Assembly (NCBI GenBank): GCA_964057225.1
Contig: OZ059900.1
Span: 21,405,638-21,469,637, forward strand
Reading direction: 5' to 3'
DNA: 64,000 nucleotides
Source: Auanema rhodensis
Lineage: Eukaryota > Nematoda > Chromadorea > Rhabditida > Rhabditidae
Positions 38,631 through 52,295 of the stretch are shown here, one piece after another. Position 1 is the stretch's first letter. Every line of letters starts with the position of its first letter. The position numbers and the translations under genes are program-made. Under the pieces are notes generated by a model. The model did no database searches. It was not told where the DNA came from and saw nothing but the letters and a program-made list of their open reading frames with translations.

Positions 38631-41363
38631 CAACGAATTTCAGCGTGTTACATACTAAAATGAAGCATTTTACATGCTGAACACTAGAAAAATACAAAAA
38701 CACAGTATTTCCCATGAGAAATATTTTATTATGCTGGAAAACCAGTTTTTGGAAATTTCGCTGCAAACAAGGTTTTGACTTACGATTTCATGTGTTCAAA
38801 CTCATGCAATGTCAATGAAACCTAGCTCAAAATTGTTCGTACAACGTCTAATTCCACTTTCACGACAAAAGAACAGGGGTTAGAAAATTAAGGAAATTAG
38901 CATATTCTGAGGGCACGCCCCTTATGGCTAATATTGATTAAATCGATTTTTGTTCATATGAGTCGTCAAATGCAACGAATTTCAGCGTGTTACATACTAA
39001 AATGAAGCATTTTACATGCTGAACACTAGAAAAATACAAAAACACAGTATTTCCCATGAGAAATATTTTATTATGCTGGAAAACCAGTTTTTGGAAATTT
39101 CGCTGTAAACAAGGTTTTGACTTACGATTTCATGTGTTCAAACTCATGCAATGTCAATGAAACCTAGCTCAAAATTGTTCGTACAACGTCTAGTTCCACT
39201 TTCACGACAAAAAAACAGGGGTTAGAAAATTAAGGAAATTAGCATATTCTGAGGGCACGCCCCTTATGGCTAATATTGATTAAATCGATTTTTGTTCATA
39301 TGAGTCGTCAAATGCAACAAATTTCAGCGTGTTACATACTAAAATGAAGCATTTTACAAGCTGAACACTAGAAAAATACAAAAACACAGTTTTTCCCATG
39401 AGAAATATTTTATTATGCTGGAAAACCAGTTTTTGGAAATTTCGCTGTAAACAAGGTTTTGACTTACGATTTCATGTGTTCAAACTCATGCAATGTCAAT
39501 GAAACCTAGCTCAAAATTGTTCGTACAACGTCTAGTTCCACTTTCACGACAAAAAAACAGGGGTTAGAAAATTAAGGAAATTAGCATATTCTGAGGGCAC
39601 GCCCCTTATGGCTAATATTGATTAAATCGATTTTTGTTCATATGAGTCGTCAAATGCAACAAATTTCAGCGTGTTACATACTAAAATGAATCATTTTACA
39701 AGCTGAACACTAGAAAAATACAAAAACACAGTTTTTCCCATGAGAAATATTTTATTATGCTGGAAACCAGTTTTTGGAATTTTCGCTGTAAACAAGGTTT
39801 TGACTTACGATTTCATGTGTTCAAACTCATGCAATGTCAATGAAACCTAGCTCAAAATTGTTCGTACAACGTCTAGTTCCACTTTCACGACAAAAAAACA
39901 GGGGTTAGAAAATTTAGGAAATTAGCATATTCTGAGGGCACGCCCCTTATGGCTAATATTGATTAAATCGATTTTGGTTCATATGAGTCGTCAAATGCAA
40001 CGAATTTCAGCGTGTTACATACTAAAATGAAGCATTTTACATGCTGAACACTAGAAAAATACAAAACACAGTTTTTCCCATGAGAAATATTTTATTATGC
40101 TGGAAAACCAGTTTTTGGAAATTTCGCTGTAAACAAGGTTTTGACTTACGATTTCATGTGTTCAAACTCATGCAATGTCAATGAAACCTAGCTCAAAATT
40201 GTTCGTACAACGTCTAGTTCCACTTTCACGACAAAAAAACAGGGGTTAGAAAATTTAGGAAATTAGCATATTCTGAGGGCACGCCCCTTATGGCTAATAT
40301 TGATTAAATCGATTTTTGTTCATATGAGTCGTCAAAAGCAACGAATTTCAGCGTGTTACATACTAAAATGAAGTATTTTACATGCTGAACACTAGAAAAA
40401 TACAAAAACACAGTATTTCCCATGAGAAATATTTTATTATGCTGGAAAACCAGTTTTTGGAAATTTCGCTGTAAACAAGGTTTTGACTTACGATTTCATG
40501 TGTTCAAACTCATGCAATGTCAATGAAACCTTGCTCAAAATTGTTCCTACAACGTCTAGTTCCACTTTCACGACAAAAAAACAGGGGTTAGAAAATTAAG
40601 GAAATTAGCATATTCTGAGGGCACGCCCCTTATGGCTAATATTGATTAAATCGATTTTTGTTCATATGAGTCGTCAAATGAAACGAATTTCAGGGTGTTA
40701 CATACTAAAATGAAGCATTTTACATGCTGAACACTATAAAAATACAAAAACACAGTATTTCCCATGAGAAATATTTTATTATGCTGGAAAACCAGTTTTT
40801 GGAAAGTTCGCTGTAAACAAGGTTTTGACTTACGATTTCATGTGTTCAAACTCATGCAATGTCAATGAAACCTAGCTCAAAATTGTTCCTACAACGTCTA
40901 ATTCCACTTTCACGACAAAAAAACAGGGGTTAGAAAATTAAGGAAATTAGCATATTCTGAGGGCACGCCCCTTATGGCTAATATTGATTAAATCGATTTT
41001 TGTTCATATGAGTCGTCAAATGAAACGAATTTCAGCGTGTTACATACTATAATGGAGTATTTTACATGCTGAACACTAGAAAAATACAAAAACACAGTAT
41101 TTCCCATGAGAAATATTTTATTATGCTGGAAAACCAGTTTTTGGAAATTTCGCTGTAAACAAGGTTTTGACTTACGATTTCATGTGTTCAAACTCATGCA
41201 ATGTCAATGAAACCTAGCTCAAAATTGTTCCTACAACGTCTAGTTCCACTTTCACGACAAAAAACAGGGGTTAGAAAATTAAGGAAATTAGCATATTCTG
41301 AGGGCACGCCCCTTATGGCTTATATTGATTAAATCGATTTTTGTTCATATGAGTCGTCAAATG
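38631..41363. repeat. 8-monomer unit, third occurrence (M114-M121)
   Basis: 2733 bp, the same marker order and length as M46-M53. Starts 38631, 38973, 39315, 39657, 39998, 40339, 40681 and 41023. M117 carries a private G to T at monomer 35. Confidence 0.88.
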
Positions 41364-44096
41364 CAACGAATTTCAGCGTGTTACATACTAAAATGAAGCA
41401 TTTTACATGCTGAACACTAGAAAAATACAAAAACACAGTATTTCCCATGAGAAATATTTTATTATGCTGGAAAACCAGTTTTTGGAAATTTCGCTGCAAA
41501 CAAGGTTTTGACTTACGATTTCATGTGTTCAAACTCATGCAATGTCAATGAAACCTAGCTCAAAATTGTTCGTACAACGTCTAATTCCACTTTCACGACA
41601 AAAGAACAGGGGTTAGAAAATTAAGGAAATTAGCATATTCTGAGGGCACGCCCCTTATGGCTAATATTGATTAAATCGATTTTTGTTCATATGAGTCGTC
41701 AAATGCAACGAATTTCAGCGTGTTACATACTAAAATGAAGCATTTTACATGCTGAACACTAGAAAAATACAAAAACACAGTATTTCCCATGAGAAATATT
41801 TTATTATGCTGGAAAACCAGTTTTTGGAAATTTCGCTGTAAACAAGGTTTTGACTTACGATTTCATGTGTTCAAACTCATGCAATGTCAATGAAACCTAG
41901 CTCAAAATTGTTCGTACAACGTCTAGTTCCACTTTCACGACAAAAAAACAGGGGTTAGAAAATTAAGGAAATTAGCATATTCTGAGGGCACGCCCCTTAT
42001 GGCTAATATTGATTAAATCGATTTTTGTTCATATGAGTCGTCAAATGCAACAAATTTCAGCGTGTTACATACTAAAATGAAGCATTTTACAAGCTGAACA
42101 CTAGAAAAATACAAAAACACAGTTTTTCCCATGAGAAATATTTTATTATGCTGGAAAACCAGTTTTTGGAAATTTCGCTGTAAACAAGGTTTTGACTTAC
42201 GATTTCATGTGTTCAAACTCATGCAATGTCAATGAAACCTAGCTCAAAATTGTTCGTACAACGTCTAGTTCCACTTTCACGACAAAAAAACAGGGGTTAG
42301 AAAATTAAGGAAATTAGCATATTCTGAGGGCACGCCCCTTATGGCTAATATTGATTAAATCGATTTTTGTTCATATGAGTCGTCAAATGCAACAAATTTC
42401 AGCGTGTTACATACTAAAATGAAGCATTTTACAAGCTGAACACTAGAAAAATACAAAAACACAGTTTTTCCCATGAGAAATATTTTATTATGCTGGAAAC
42501 CAGTTTTTGGAATTTTCGCTGTAAACAAGGTTTTGACTTACGATTTCATGTGTTCAAACTCATGCAATGTCAATGAAACCTAGCTCAAAATTGTTCGTAC
42601 AACGTCTAGTTCCACTTTCACGACAAAAAAACAGGGGTTAGAAAATTTAGGAAATTAGCATATTCTGAGGGCACGCCCCTTATGGCTAATATTGATTAAA
42701 TCGATTTTGGTTCATATGAGTCGTCAAATGCAACGAATTTCAGCGTGTTACATACTAAAATGAAGCATTTTACATGCTGAACACTAGAAAAATACAAAAC
42801 ACAGTTTTTCCCATGAGAAATATTTTATTATGCTGGAAAACCAGTTTTTGGAAATTTCGCTGTAAACAAGGTTTTGACTTACGATTTCATGTGTTCAAAC
42901 TCATGCAATGTCAATGAAACCTAGCTCAAAATTGTTCGTACAACGTCTAGTTCCACTTTCACGACAAAAAAACAGGGGTTAGAAAATTTAGGAAATTAGC
43001 ATATTCTGAGGGCACGCCCCTTATGGCTAATATTGATTAAATCGATTTTTGTTCATATGAGTCGTCAAAAGCAACGAATTTCAGCGTGTTACATACTAAA
43101 ATGAAGTATTTTACATGCTGAACACTAGAAAAATACAAAAACACAGTATTTCCCATGAGAAATATTTTATTATGCTGGAAAACCAGTTTTTGGAAATTTC
43201 GCTGTAAACAAGGTTTTGACTTACGATTTCATGTGTTCAAACTCATGCAATGTCAATGAAACCTTGCTCAAAATTGTTCCTACAACGTCTAGTTCCACTT
43301 TCACGACAAAAAAACAGGGGTTAGAAAATTAAGGAAATTAGCATATTCTGAGGGCACGCCCCTTATGGCTAATATTGATTAAATCGATTTTTGTTCATAT
43401 GAGTCGTCAAATGAAACGAATTTCAGGGTGTTACATACTAAAATGAAGCATTTTACATGCTGAACACTATAAAAATACAAAAACACAGTATTTCCCATGA
43501 GAAATATTTTATTATGCTGGAAAACCAGTTTTTGGAAAGTTCGCTGTAAACAAGGTTTTGACTTACGATTTCATGTGTTCAAACTCATGCAATGTCAATG
43601 AAACCTAGCTCAAAATTGTTCCTACAACGTCTAATTCCACTTTCACGACAAAAAAACAGGGGTTAGAAAATTAAGGAAATTAGCATATTCTGAGGGCACG
43701 CCCCTTATGGCTAATATTGATTAAATCGATTTTTGTTCATATGAGTCGTCAAATGAAACGAATTTCAGCGTGTTACATACTATAATGGAGTATTTTACAT
43801 GCTGAACACTAGAAAAATACAAAAACACAGTATTTCCCATGAGAAATATTTTATTATGCTGGAAAACCAGTTTTTGGAAATTTCGCTGTAAACAAGGTTT
43901 TGACTTACGATTTCATGTGTTCAAACTCATGCAATGTCAATGAAACCTAGCTCAAAATTGTTCCTACAACGTCTAGTTCCACTTTCACGACAAAAAACAG
44001 GGGTTAGAAAATTAAGGAAATTAGCATATTCTGAGGGCACGCCCCTTATGGCTTATATTGATTAAATCGATTTTTGTTCATATGAGTCGTCAAATG
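41364..44096. repeat. 8-monomer unit, fourth occurrence (M122-M129)
   Basis: 2733 bp, directly following and matching M114-M121. Starts 41364, 41706, 42048, 42390, 42731, 43072, 43414 and 43756. The pair corresponds to M37-M45 / M46-M53 of large unit copy 1. Confidence 0.88.
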
Positions 44097-47000
44097 CAAC
44101 GAATTTCAGCGTGTTACATACTATAATGGAGTATTTTACATGCTGAACACTAGAAAAATACAAAAACACAGTATTTCCCATGAGAAATATTTTATTATGC
44201 TGGAAAACCAGTTTTTGGAAATTTCGCTGTAAACAAGGTTTTGACTTACGATTTCATGTGTTCGAACTCATGCAATGTCAATGAAACCTAGCTCAAAATT
44301 GTTCCTACAACGTCTAGTTCCACTTTCACGACAAAAAACAGGGGTTAGAAAATTAAGGAAATTAGCATATTCTGAGGGCACGCCCCTTATGGCTAATATT
44401 GATTAAATCGATTTTTGTTCATATGAGTCGTCAAATGCAACGAATTTCAGCGTGTTACATACTAAAATGAAGCATTTTACATGCTGAACACTAAAAAAAT
44501 ACAAAAACACAGTATTTCCCATGAGAAATATTTTATTATGCTGGAAAACCAGTTTTTGGAAATTTCGCTGTAAACAAGGTTTTGACTTACGATTTCATGT
44601 GTTCAAACTCATGCAATGTCAATGAAACCTAGCTCAAAATTGTTCCTACAACGTCTAATTCCACTTTCACGACAAAAAAACAGGGGTTAGAAAATTAAGG
44701 AAATTAGCATATTCTGAGGGCACGCCCCTTATGGCTAATATTGATTAAATCGATTTTTGTTCATATGAGTCGTCAAATGCAACGAATTTCAGCGTGTTAC
44801 ATACTAAAATGAAGTATTTTACATGCTGAACACTAGAAAAATACAAAAACACAGTATTTCCCATGAGAAATATTTTATTATGCTGGAAAACCAGTTTTTG
44901 GAAATTTCGCTGTAAACAAGGTTTTGACTTACGATTTCATGTGTTCAAACTCATGCAATGTCAATGAAACCTAGCTCAAAATTGTTCCTACAACGTCTAG
45001 TTCCACTTTCACGACAAAAAACAGGGGTTAGAAAATTAAGGAAATTAGCATATTCTGAGGGCACGCCCCTTATGGCTTATATTGATTAAATCGATTTTTG
45101 TTCATATGAGTCGTCAAATGCAACGAATTTCAGCGTGTTACATACTAAAATGGAGTATTTTACATGCTGAACACTAGAAAAATACAAAAACACAGTATTT
45201 CCCATGAGAAATATTTTATTATGCTGGAAAACCAGTTTTTGGAAATTTCGCTGTAAACAAGGTTTTGACTTACGATTTCATGTGTTCGAACTCATGCAAT
45301 GTCAATGAAACCTAGCTCAAAATTGTTCCTACAACGTCTAGTTCCACTTTCACGACAAAAAACAGGGGTTAGAAAATTAAGGAAATTAGCATATTCTGAG
45401 GGCACGCCCCTTATGGCTAATATTGATTAAATCGATTTTTGTTCATATGAGTCGTCAAATGCAACGAATTTCAGCGTGTTACATACTAAAATGAAGCATT
45501 TTACATGCTGAACACTAGAAAAATACAAAAACACAGTATTTCCCATGAGAAATATTTTATTATGCTGGAAAACCAGTTTTTGGAAATTTCGCTGTAAACA
45601 AGGTTTTGACTTACGATTTCATGTGTTCAAACTCATGCAATGTCAATGAAACCTTGCTCAAAATTGTTCCTACAACGTCTAGTTCCACTTTCACGACAAA
45701 AAAACAGGGGTTAGAAAATTAAGGAAATTAGCATATTCTGAGGGCACGCCCCTTATGGCTAATATTGATTAAATCGATTTTTGTTCATATGAGTCGTCAA
45801 ATGAAACGAATTTCAGGGTGTTACATACTAAAATGAAGCATTTTACATGCTGAACACTATAAAAATACAAAAACACAGTATTTCCCATGAGAAATATTTT
45901 ATTATGCTGGAAAACCAGTTTTTGGAAAGTTCGCTGTAAACAAGGTTTTGACTTACGATTTCATGTGTTCAAACTCATGCAATGTCAATGAAACCTAGCT
46001 CAAAATTGTTCCTACAACGTCTAATTCCACTTTCACGACAAAAAAACAGGGGTTAGAAAATTAAGGAAATTAGCATATTCTGAGGGCACGCCCCTTATGG
46101 CTAATATTGATTAAATCGATTTTTGTTCATATGAGTCGTCAAATGAAACGAATTTCAGCGTGTTACATACTATAATGGAGTATTTTACATGCTGAACACT
46201 AGAAAAATACAAAAACACAGTATTTCCCATGAGAAATATTTTATTATGCTGGAAAACCAGTTTTTGGAAATTTCGCTGTAAACAAGGTTTTGACTTACGA
46301 TTTCATGTGTTCAAACTCATGCAATGTCAATGAAACCTAGCTCAAAATTGTTCCTACAACGTCTAGTTCCACTTTCACGACAAAAAACAGGGGTTAGAAA
46401 ATTAAGGAAATTAGCATATTCTGAGGGCACGCCCCTTATGGCTTATATTGATTAAATCGATTTTTGTTCATATGAGTCGTCAAATGCAACGAATTTCAGC
46501 GTGTTACATACTATAATGGAGTATTTTACATGCTGAACACTAGAAAAATACAAAAACACAGTATTTCCCATGAGAAATATTTTATTATGCTGGAAAACCA
46601 GTTTTTGGAAATTTCGCTGTAAACAAGGTTTTGACTTACGATTTCATGTGTTCGAACTCATGCAATGTCAATGAAACCTAGCTCAAAATTGTTCCTACAA
46701 CGTCTAGTTCCACTTTCACGACAAAAAACAGGGGTTAGAAAATTAAGGAAATTAGCATATTCTGAGGGCACGCCCCTTATGGCTAATATTGATTAAATCG
46801 ATTTTTGTTCATATGAGTCGTCAAATGCAACGAATTTCAGCGTGTTACATACTAAAATGAAGCATTTTACATGCTGAACACTAAAAAAATACAAAAACAC
46901 AGTATTTCCCATGAGAAATATTTTATTATGCTGGAAAACCAGTTTTTGGAAATTTCGCTGTAAACAAGGTTTTGACTTACGATTTCATGTGTTCAAACTC

Positions 47001-48193
47001 ATGCAATGTCAATGAAACCTAGCTCAAAATTGTTCCTACAACGTCTAATTCCACTTTCACGACAAAAAAACAGGGGTTAGAAAATTAAGGAAATTAGCAT
47101 ATTCTGAGGGCACGCCCCTTATGGCTAATATTGATTAAATCGATTTTTGTTCATATGAGTCGTCAAATGCAACGAATTTCAGCGTGTTACATACTAAAAT
47201 GAAGTATTTTACATGCTGAACACTAGAAAAATACAAAAACACAGTATTTCCCATGAGAAATATTTTATTATGCTGGAAAACCAGTTTTTGGAAATTTCGC
47301 TGTAAACAAGGTTTTGACTTACGATTTCATGTGTTCAAACTCATGCAATGTCAATGAAACCTAGCTCAAAATTGTTCCTACAACGTCTAGTTCCACTTTC
47401 ACGACAAAAAACAGGGGTTAGAAAATTAAGGAAATTAGCATATTCTGAGGGCACGCCCCTTATGGCTTATATTGATTAAATCGATTTTTGTTCATATGAG
47501 TCGTCAAATGCAACGAATTTCAGCGTGTTACATACTAAAATGGAGTATTTTACATGCTGAACACTAGAAAAATACAAAAACACAGTATTTCCCATGAGAA
47601 ATATTTTATTATGCTGGAAAACCAGTTTTTGGAAATTTCGCTGTAAACAAGGTTTTGACTTACGATTTCATGTGTTCGAACTCATGCAATGTCAATGAAA
47701 CCTAGCTCAAAATTGTTCCTACAACGTCTAGTTCCACTTTCACGACAAAAAACAGGGGTTAGAAAATTAAGGAAATTAGCATATTCTGAGGGCACGCCCC
47801 TTATGGCTAATATTGATTAAATCGATTTTTGTTCATATGAGTCGTCAAATGCAACGAATTTCAGCGTGTTACATACTAAAATGAAGCATTTTACATGCTG
47901 AACACTAGAAAAATACAAAAACACAGTATTTCCCATGAGAAATATTTTATTATGCTGGAAAACCAGTTTTTGGAAATTTCGCTGTAAACAAGGTTTTGAC
48001 TTACGATTTCATGTGTTCAAACTCATGCAATGTCAATGAAACCTAGCTCAAAATTGTTCCTACAACGTCTAATTCCACTTTCACGACAAAAAAACAGGGG
48101 TTAGAAAATTAAGGAAATTAGCATATTCTGAGGGCACGCCCCTTATGGCTAATATTGATTAAATCGATTTTTGTTCATATGAGTCGTCAAATG
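43414..48193. repeat. 7-monomer tandem duplication inside copy 4 (M128-M134 / M135-M141)
   Basis: Two copies of 2390 bp (43414-45803 and 45804-48193) of the series equivalent to M52-M58. The first copy ends in hybrid monomer M134, the second in a normal M58-type monomer (M141). The duplication is absent from the corresponding place in copy 1, so it arose after the large units separated. Confidence 0.85.
45462..45803. repeat. Hybrid monomer M134 (M58 type to M51 type)
   Basis: The 5' part has GAAGCATT as in M58. From monomer 194 it has ACCTTGCTC and then CTAGTTCC, as in M51, and it is followed by an M52-type monomer. The switch lies between about 45498 and 45654. It is the scar of the 7-monomer duplication. 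Confidence 0.8.
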
Positions 48194-50245
48194 CAACGAA
48201 TTTCAGCGTGTTACATACTAAAATGAAGCATTTTACATGCTGAACACTATAAAAATACAAAAACACAGTATTTCCCATGAGAAATATTTTATTATGCTGG
48301 AAAACCAGTTTTTGGAAATTTCGCTGTAAACAAGGTTTTGACTTACGATTTCATGTGTTCAAACTCATGCAATGTCAATGAAACCTAGCTCAAAATTGTT
48401 CCTACAACGTCTAATTCCACTTTCACGACAAAAAAACAGGGGTTAGAAAATTAAGGAAATTAGCATATTCTGAGGGCACGCCCCTTATGGCTAATATTGA
48501 TTAAATCGATTTTTGTTCATATGAGTCGTCAAATGCAACGAATTTTAGCGTGTTACATACTAAAATGAAGCATTTTTCATGCTGAACACTAGAAAAATAC
48601 AAAAACACAGTATTTCCCATGAGAAATATTTTATTATGCTGGAAAACCAGTTTTTGGAAATTTCGCTGTAAACAAGGTTTTGACTTACGATTTCATGTGT
48701 TCAAACTCATGCAATGTCAATGAAACCTAGCTCAAAATTGTTCGTACAACGTCTAGTTCCACTTTCACGACAAAAAAACAGGGGTTCGAAAATTAAGGAA
48801 ATTAGCATATTCTGAGGGCACGCCCCTTATGGCTAATATTGATTAAATCGATTTTTGTTCATATGAGTCGTCAAATGCAACAAATTTCAGCGTGTTACAT
48901 ACTAAAATGAAGCATTTTACAAGCTGAACACTAGAAAAATACAAAAACACAGTTTTTCCCATGAGAAATATTTTATTATGCTGGAAAACCAGTTTTTGGA
49001 AATTTCGCTGTAAACAAGGTTTTGACTTACGATTTCATGTGTTCAAACTCATGCAATGTCAATGAAACCTAGCTCAAAATTGTTCGTACAACGTCTAGTT
49101 CCACTTTCACGACAAAAAAACAGGGGTTAGAAAATTAAGGAAATTAGCATATTCTGAGGGCACGCCCCTTATGGCTAATATTGATTAAATCGATTTTTGT
49201 TCATATGAGTCGTCAAATGCAACGAATTTCAGCGTGTTACATACTAAAATGAAGCATTTTACATGCTGAACACTATAAAAATACAAAAACACAGTATTTC
49301 CCATGAGAAATATTTTATTATGCTGGAAAACCAGTTTTTGGAAATTTCGCTGTAAACAAGGTTTTGACTTACGATTTCATGTGTTCAAACTCATGCAATG
49401 TCAATGAAACCTAGCTCAAAATTGTTCCTACAACGTCTAATTCCACTTTCACGACAAAAAAACAGGGGTTAGAAAATTAAGGAAATTAGCATATTCTGAG
49501 GGCACGCCCCTTATGGCTAATATTGATTAAATCGATTTTTGTTCATATGAGTCGTCAAATGCAACGAATTTTAGCGTGTTACATACTAAAATGAAGCATT
49601 TTACATGCTGAACACTAGAAAAATACAAAAACACAGTATTTCCCATGAGAAATATTTTATTATGCTGGAAAACCAGTTTTTGGAAATTTCGCTGTAAACA
49701 AGGTTTTGACTTACGATTTCATGTGTTCAAACTCATGCAATGTCAATGAAACCTAGCTCAAAATTGTTCGTACAACGTCTAGTTCCACTTTCACGACAAA
49801 AAAACAGGGGTTCGAAAATTAAGGAAATTAGCATATTCTGAGGGCACGCCCCTTATGGCTAATATTGATTAAATCGATTTTTGTTCATATGAGTCGTCAA
49901 ATGCAACAAATTTCAGCGTGTTACATACTAAAATGAAGCATTTTACAAGCTGAACACTAGAAAAATACAAAAACACAGTTTTTCCCATGAGAAATATTTT
50001 ATTATGCTGGAAAACCAGTTTTTGGAAATTTCGCTGTAAACAAGGTTTTGACTTACGATTTCATGTGTTCAAACTCATGCAATGTCAATGAAACCTAGCT
50101 CAAAATTGTTCGTACAACGTCTAGTTCCACTTTCACGACAAAAAAACAGGGGTTAGAAAATTTAGGAAATTAGCATATTCTGAGGGCACGCCCCTTATGG
50201 CTAATATTGATTAAATCGATTTTGGTTCATATGAGTCGTCAAATG
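48194..50245. repeat. Doubled 3-monomer unit, second occurrence (M142-M144 / M145-M147)
   Basis: Copies at 48194-49219 and 49220-50245 match M59-M61 and M62-M64, including GGGGTTCGAAA in the middle monomers and the AATTTAGG and GATTTTGGTTC markers only in the last one. M143 has a private A to T at monomer 42. Confidence 0.87.
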
Positions 50246-50587
50246 CAACGAATTTCAGCGTGTTACATACTAAAATGAAGCATTTTACATGCTGAACACT
50301 AGAAAAATACAAAAACACAGTTTTACCCATGAGAAATATTTTATTATGCTGGAAAACCAGTTTTTGGAAATTTCGCTGTAAACAAGGTTTTGACTTACGA
50401 TTTCATGTGTTCAAACTCATGCAATGTCAATGAAACCTAGCTCAAAATTGTTCGTACAACGTCTAGTTCCACTTTCACGACAAAAAAACAGGGGTTAGAA
50501 AATTTAGGAAATTAGCATATTCTGAGGGCACGCCCCTTATGGCTAATATTGATTAAATCGATTTTTGTTCATATGAGTCGTCAAATG

Positions 50588-51613
50588 CAACGAATTTCAG
50601 CGTGTTACATACTAAAATGAAGTATTTTACATGCTGAACACTAGAAAAATACAAAAACACAGTATTTCCCATGAGAAATATTTTATTATGCTGGAAAACC
50701 AGTTTTTGGAAATTTCGCTGTAAACAAGGTTTTGACTTACGATTTCATGTGTTCAAACTCATGCAATGTCAATGAAACCTTGCTCAAAATTGTTCCTACA
50801 ACGTCTAGTTCCACTTTCACGACAAAAAAACAGGGGTTAGAAAATTAAGGAAATTAGCATATTCTGAGGGCACGCCCCTTATGGCTAATATTGATTAAAT
50901 CGATTTTTGTTCATATGAGTCGTCAAATGAAACGAATTTCAGGGTGTTACATACTAAAATGAAGCATTTTACATGCTGAACACTATAAAAATACAAAAAC
51001 ACAGTATTTCCCATGAGAAATATTTTATTATGCTGGAAAACCAGTTTTTGGAAAGTTCGCTGTAAACAAGGTTTTGACTTACGATTTCATGTGTTCAAAC
51101 TCATGCAATGTCAATGAAACCTTGCTCAAAATTGTTTCTACAACGTCTAGTTCCACTTTCACGACAAAAAAACAGGGGTTAGAAAATTAAGGAAATTAGC
51201 ATATTCTGAGGGCACGCCCCTTATGGCTAATATTGATTAAATCGATTTTTGTTCATATGAGTCGTCAAATGAAACGAATTTCAGGGTGTTACATACTAAA
51301 ATGAAGCATTTTACATGCTGAACACTATAAAAATACAAAAACTTAGTATTTCCCATGAGAAATATTTTATTATGCTGGAAAACCAGTTTTTGGAAAGTTC
51401 GCTGTAAACAAGGTTTTGACTTACGATTTCATGTGTTCAAACTCATGCAATGTCAATGAAACCTAGCTCAAAATTGTTCCTACAACGTCTTATTCCACTT
51501 TCACGACAAAAAAACAGGGGTTAGAAAATTAAGGAAATTAGCATATTCTGAGGGCACGCCCCTTATGGCTAATATTGATTAAATCGATTTTTGTTCATAT
51601 GAGTCGTCAAATG
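50588..51613. repeat. Single copy of the 3-monomer unit (M149-M151)
   Basis: Matches M69-M71 (GTTTTTGGAAA form) once only. In copies 1 and 2 of the large unit this 3-monomer series is doubled, so one copy has been lost here, or the doubling never reached this copy. Confidence 0.82.
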
Positions 51614-51954
51614 CAACGAATTTCAGCGTGTTACATACTTAAATGAAGTATTTTACATGCTGAACACTAGAAAAATACAAAAACACAGTATTTCCCATGA
51701 GAAATATTTTATTATGCTGGAAAACCAGTTTTTGGAAATTTCGCTGTAAACAAGGTTTTGACTTACGATTTCATGTGTTCAAACTCATGCAATGTCAATG
51801 AAACCTAGCTCAAAATTGTTCCTACAACGTCTAGTTCCACTTTCACGACAAAAAACAGGGGTTAGAAAATTAAGGAAATTAGCATATTCTGAGGGCACGC
51901 CCCTTATGGCTTATATTGATTAAATCGATTTTTGTTCATATGAGTCGTCAAATG

Positions 51955-52295
51955 CAACGAATTTCAGCGTGTTACATACTAAAATGGAGTATTTTACATG
52001 CTGAACACTATAAAAATACAAAAACACAGTATTTCCCATGAGAAATATTTTATTATGCTGGAAAACCAGTTTTTGGAAATTTCGCTGTAAACAAGGTTTT
52101 GACTTACGATTTCATGTGTTCAAACTCATGCAATGTCAATGAAACCTAGCTCAAAATTGTTCTACAACGTCTAATTCCACTTTCACGACAAAAAAACAGG
52201 GGTTAGAAAATTAAGGAAATTAGCATATTCTGAGGGCACGCCCCTTATGGCTAATATTGATTAAATCGATTTTTGTTCATATGAGTCGTCAAATG
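51955..52295. repeat. Composite monomer M153 at the end of large unit copy 4
   Basis: It begins with GGAGTATT and TATAAAA like M73 but then reads ATTGTTCTACAAC, one base shorter than its relatives, and CTAATTCC. It is 341 bp because of this loss and not because of the A run. After it the regular large-unit order stops. Confidence 0.7.

Larger units (their letters stand above)
35212..52295. repeat. Large higher-order unit, copy 4: 50 monomers (M104-M153)
   Basis: 17,084 bp, following the monomer order of copy 1 from the M28 type to the M73 type. Changes relative to copy 1: one extra M36-type monomer (M113), one fewer M41/M42-type monomer, a 7-monomer duplication (M128-M134 / M135-M141) and the loss of one 3-monomer unit of the M66-M71 pair. 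The arithmetic closes exactly: 46 + 1 - 1 + 7 - 3 = 50. Few private single-base changes were seen (for example GAATCAT in M117 and CATTTTTCATG in M143). Confidence 0.87.
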
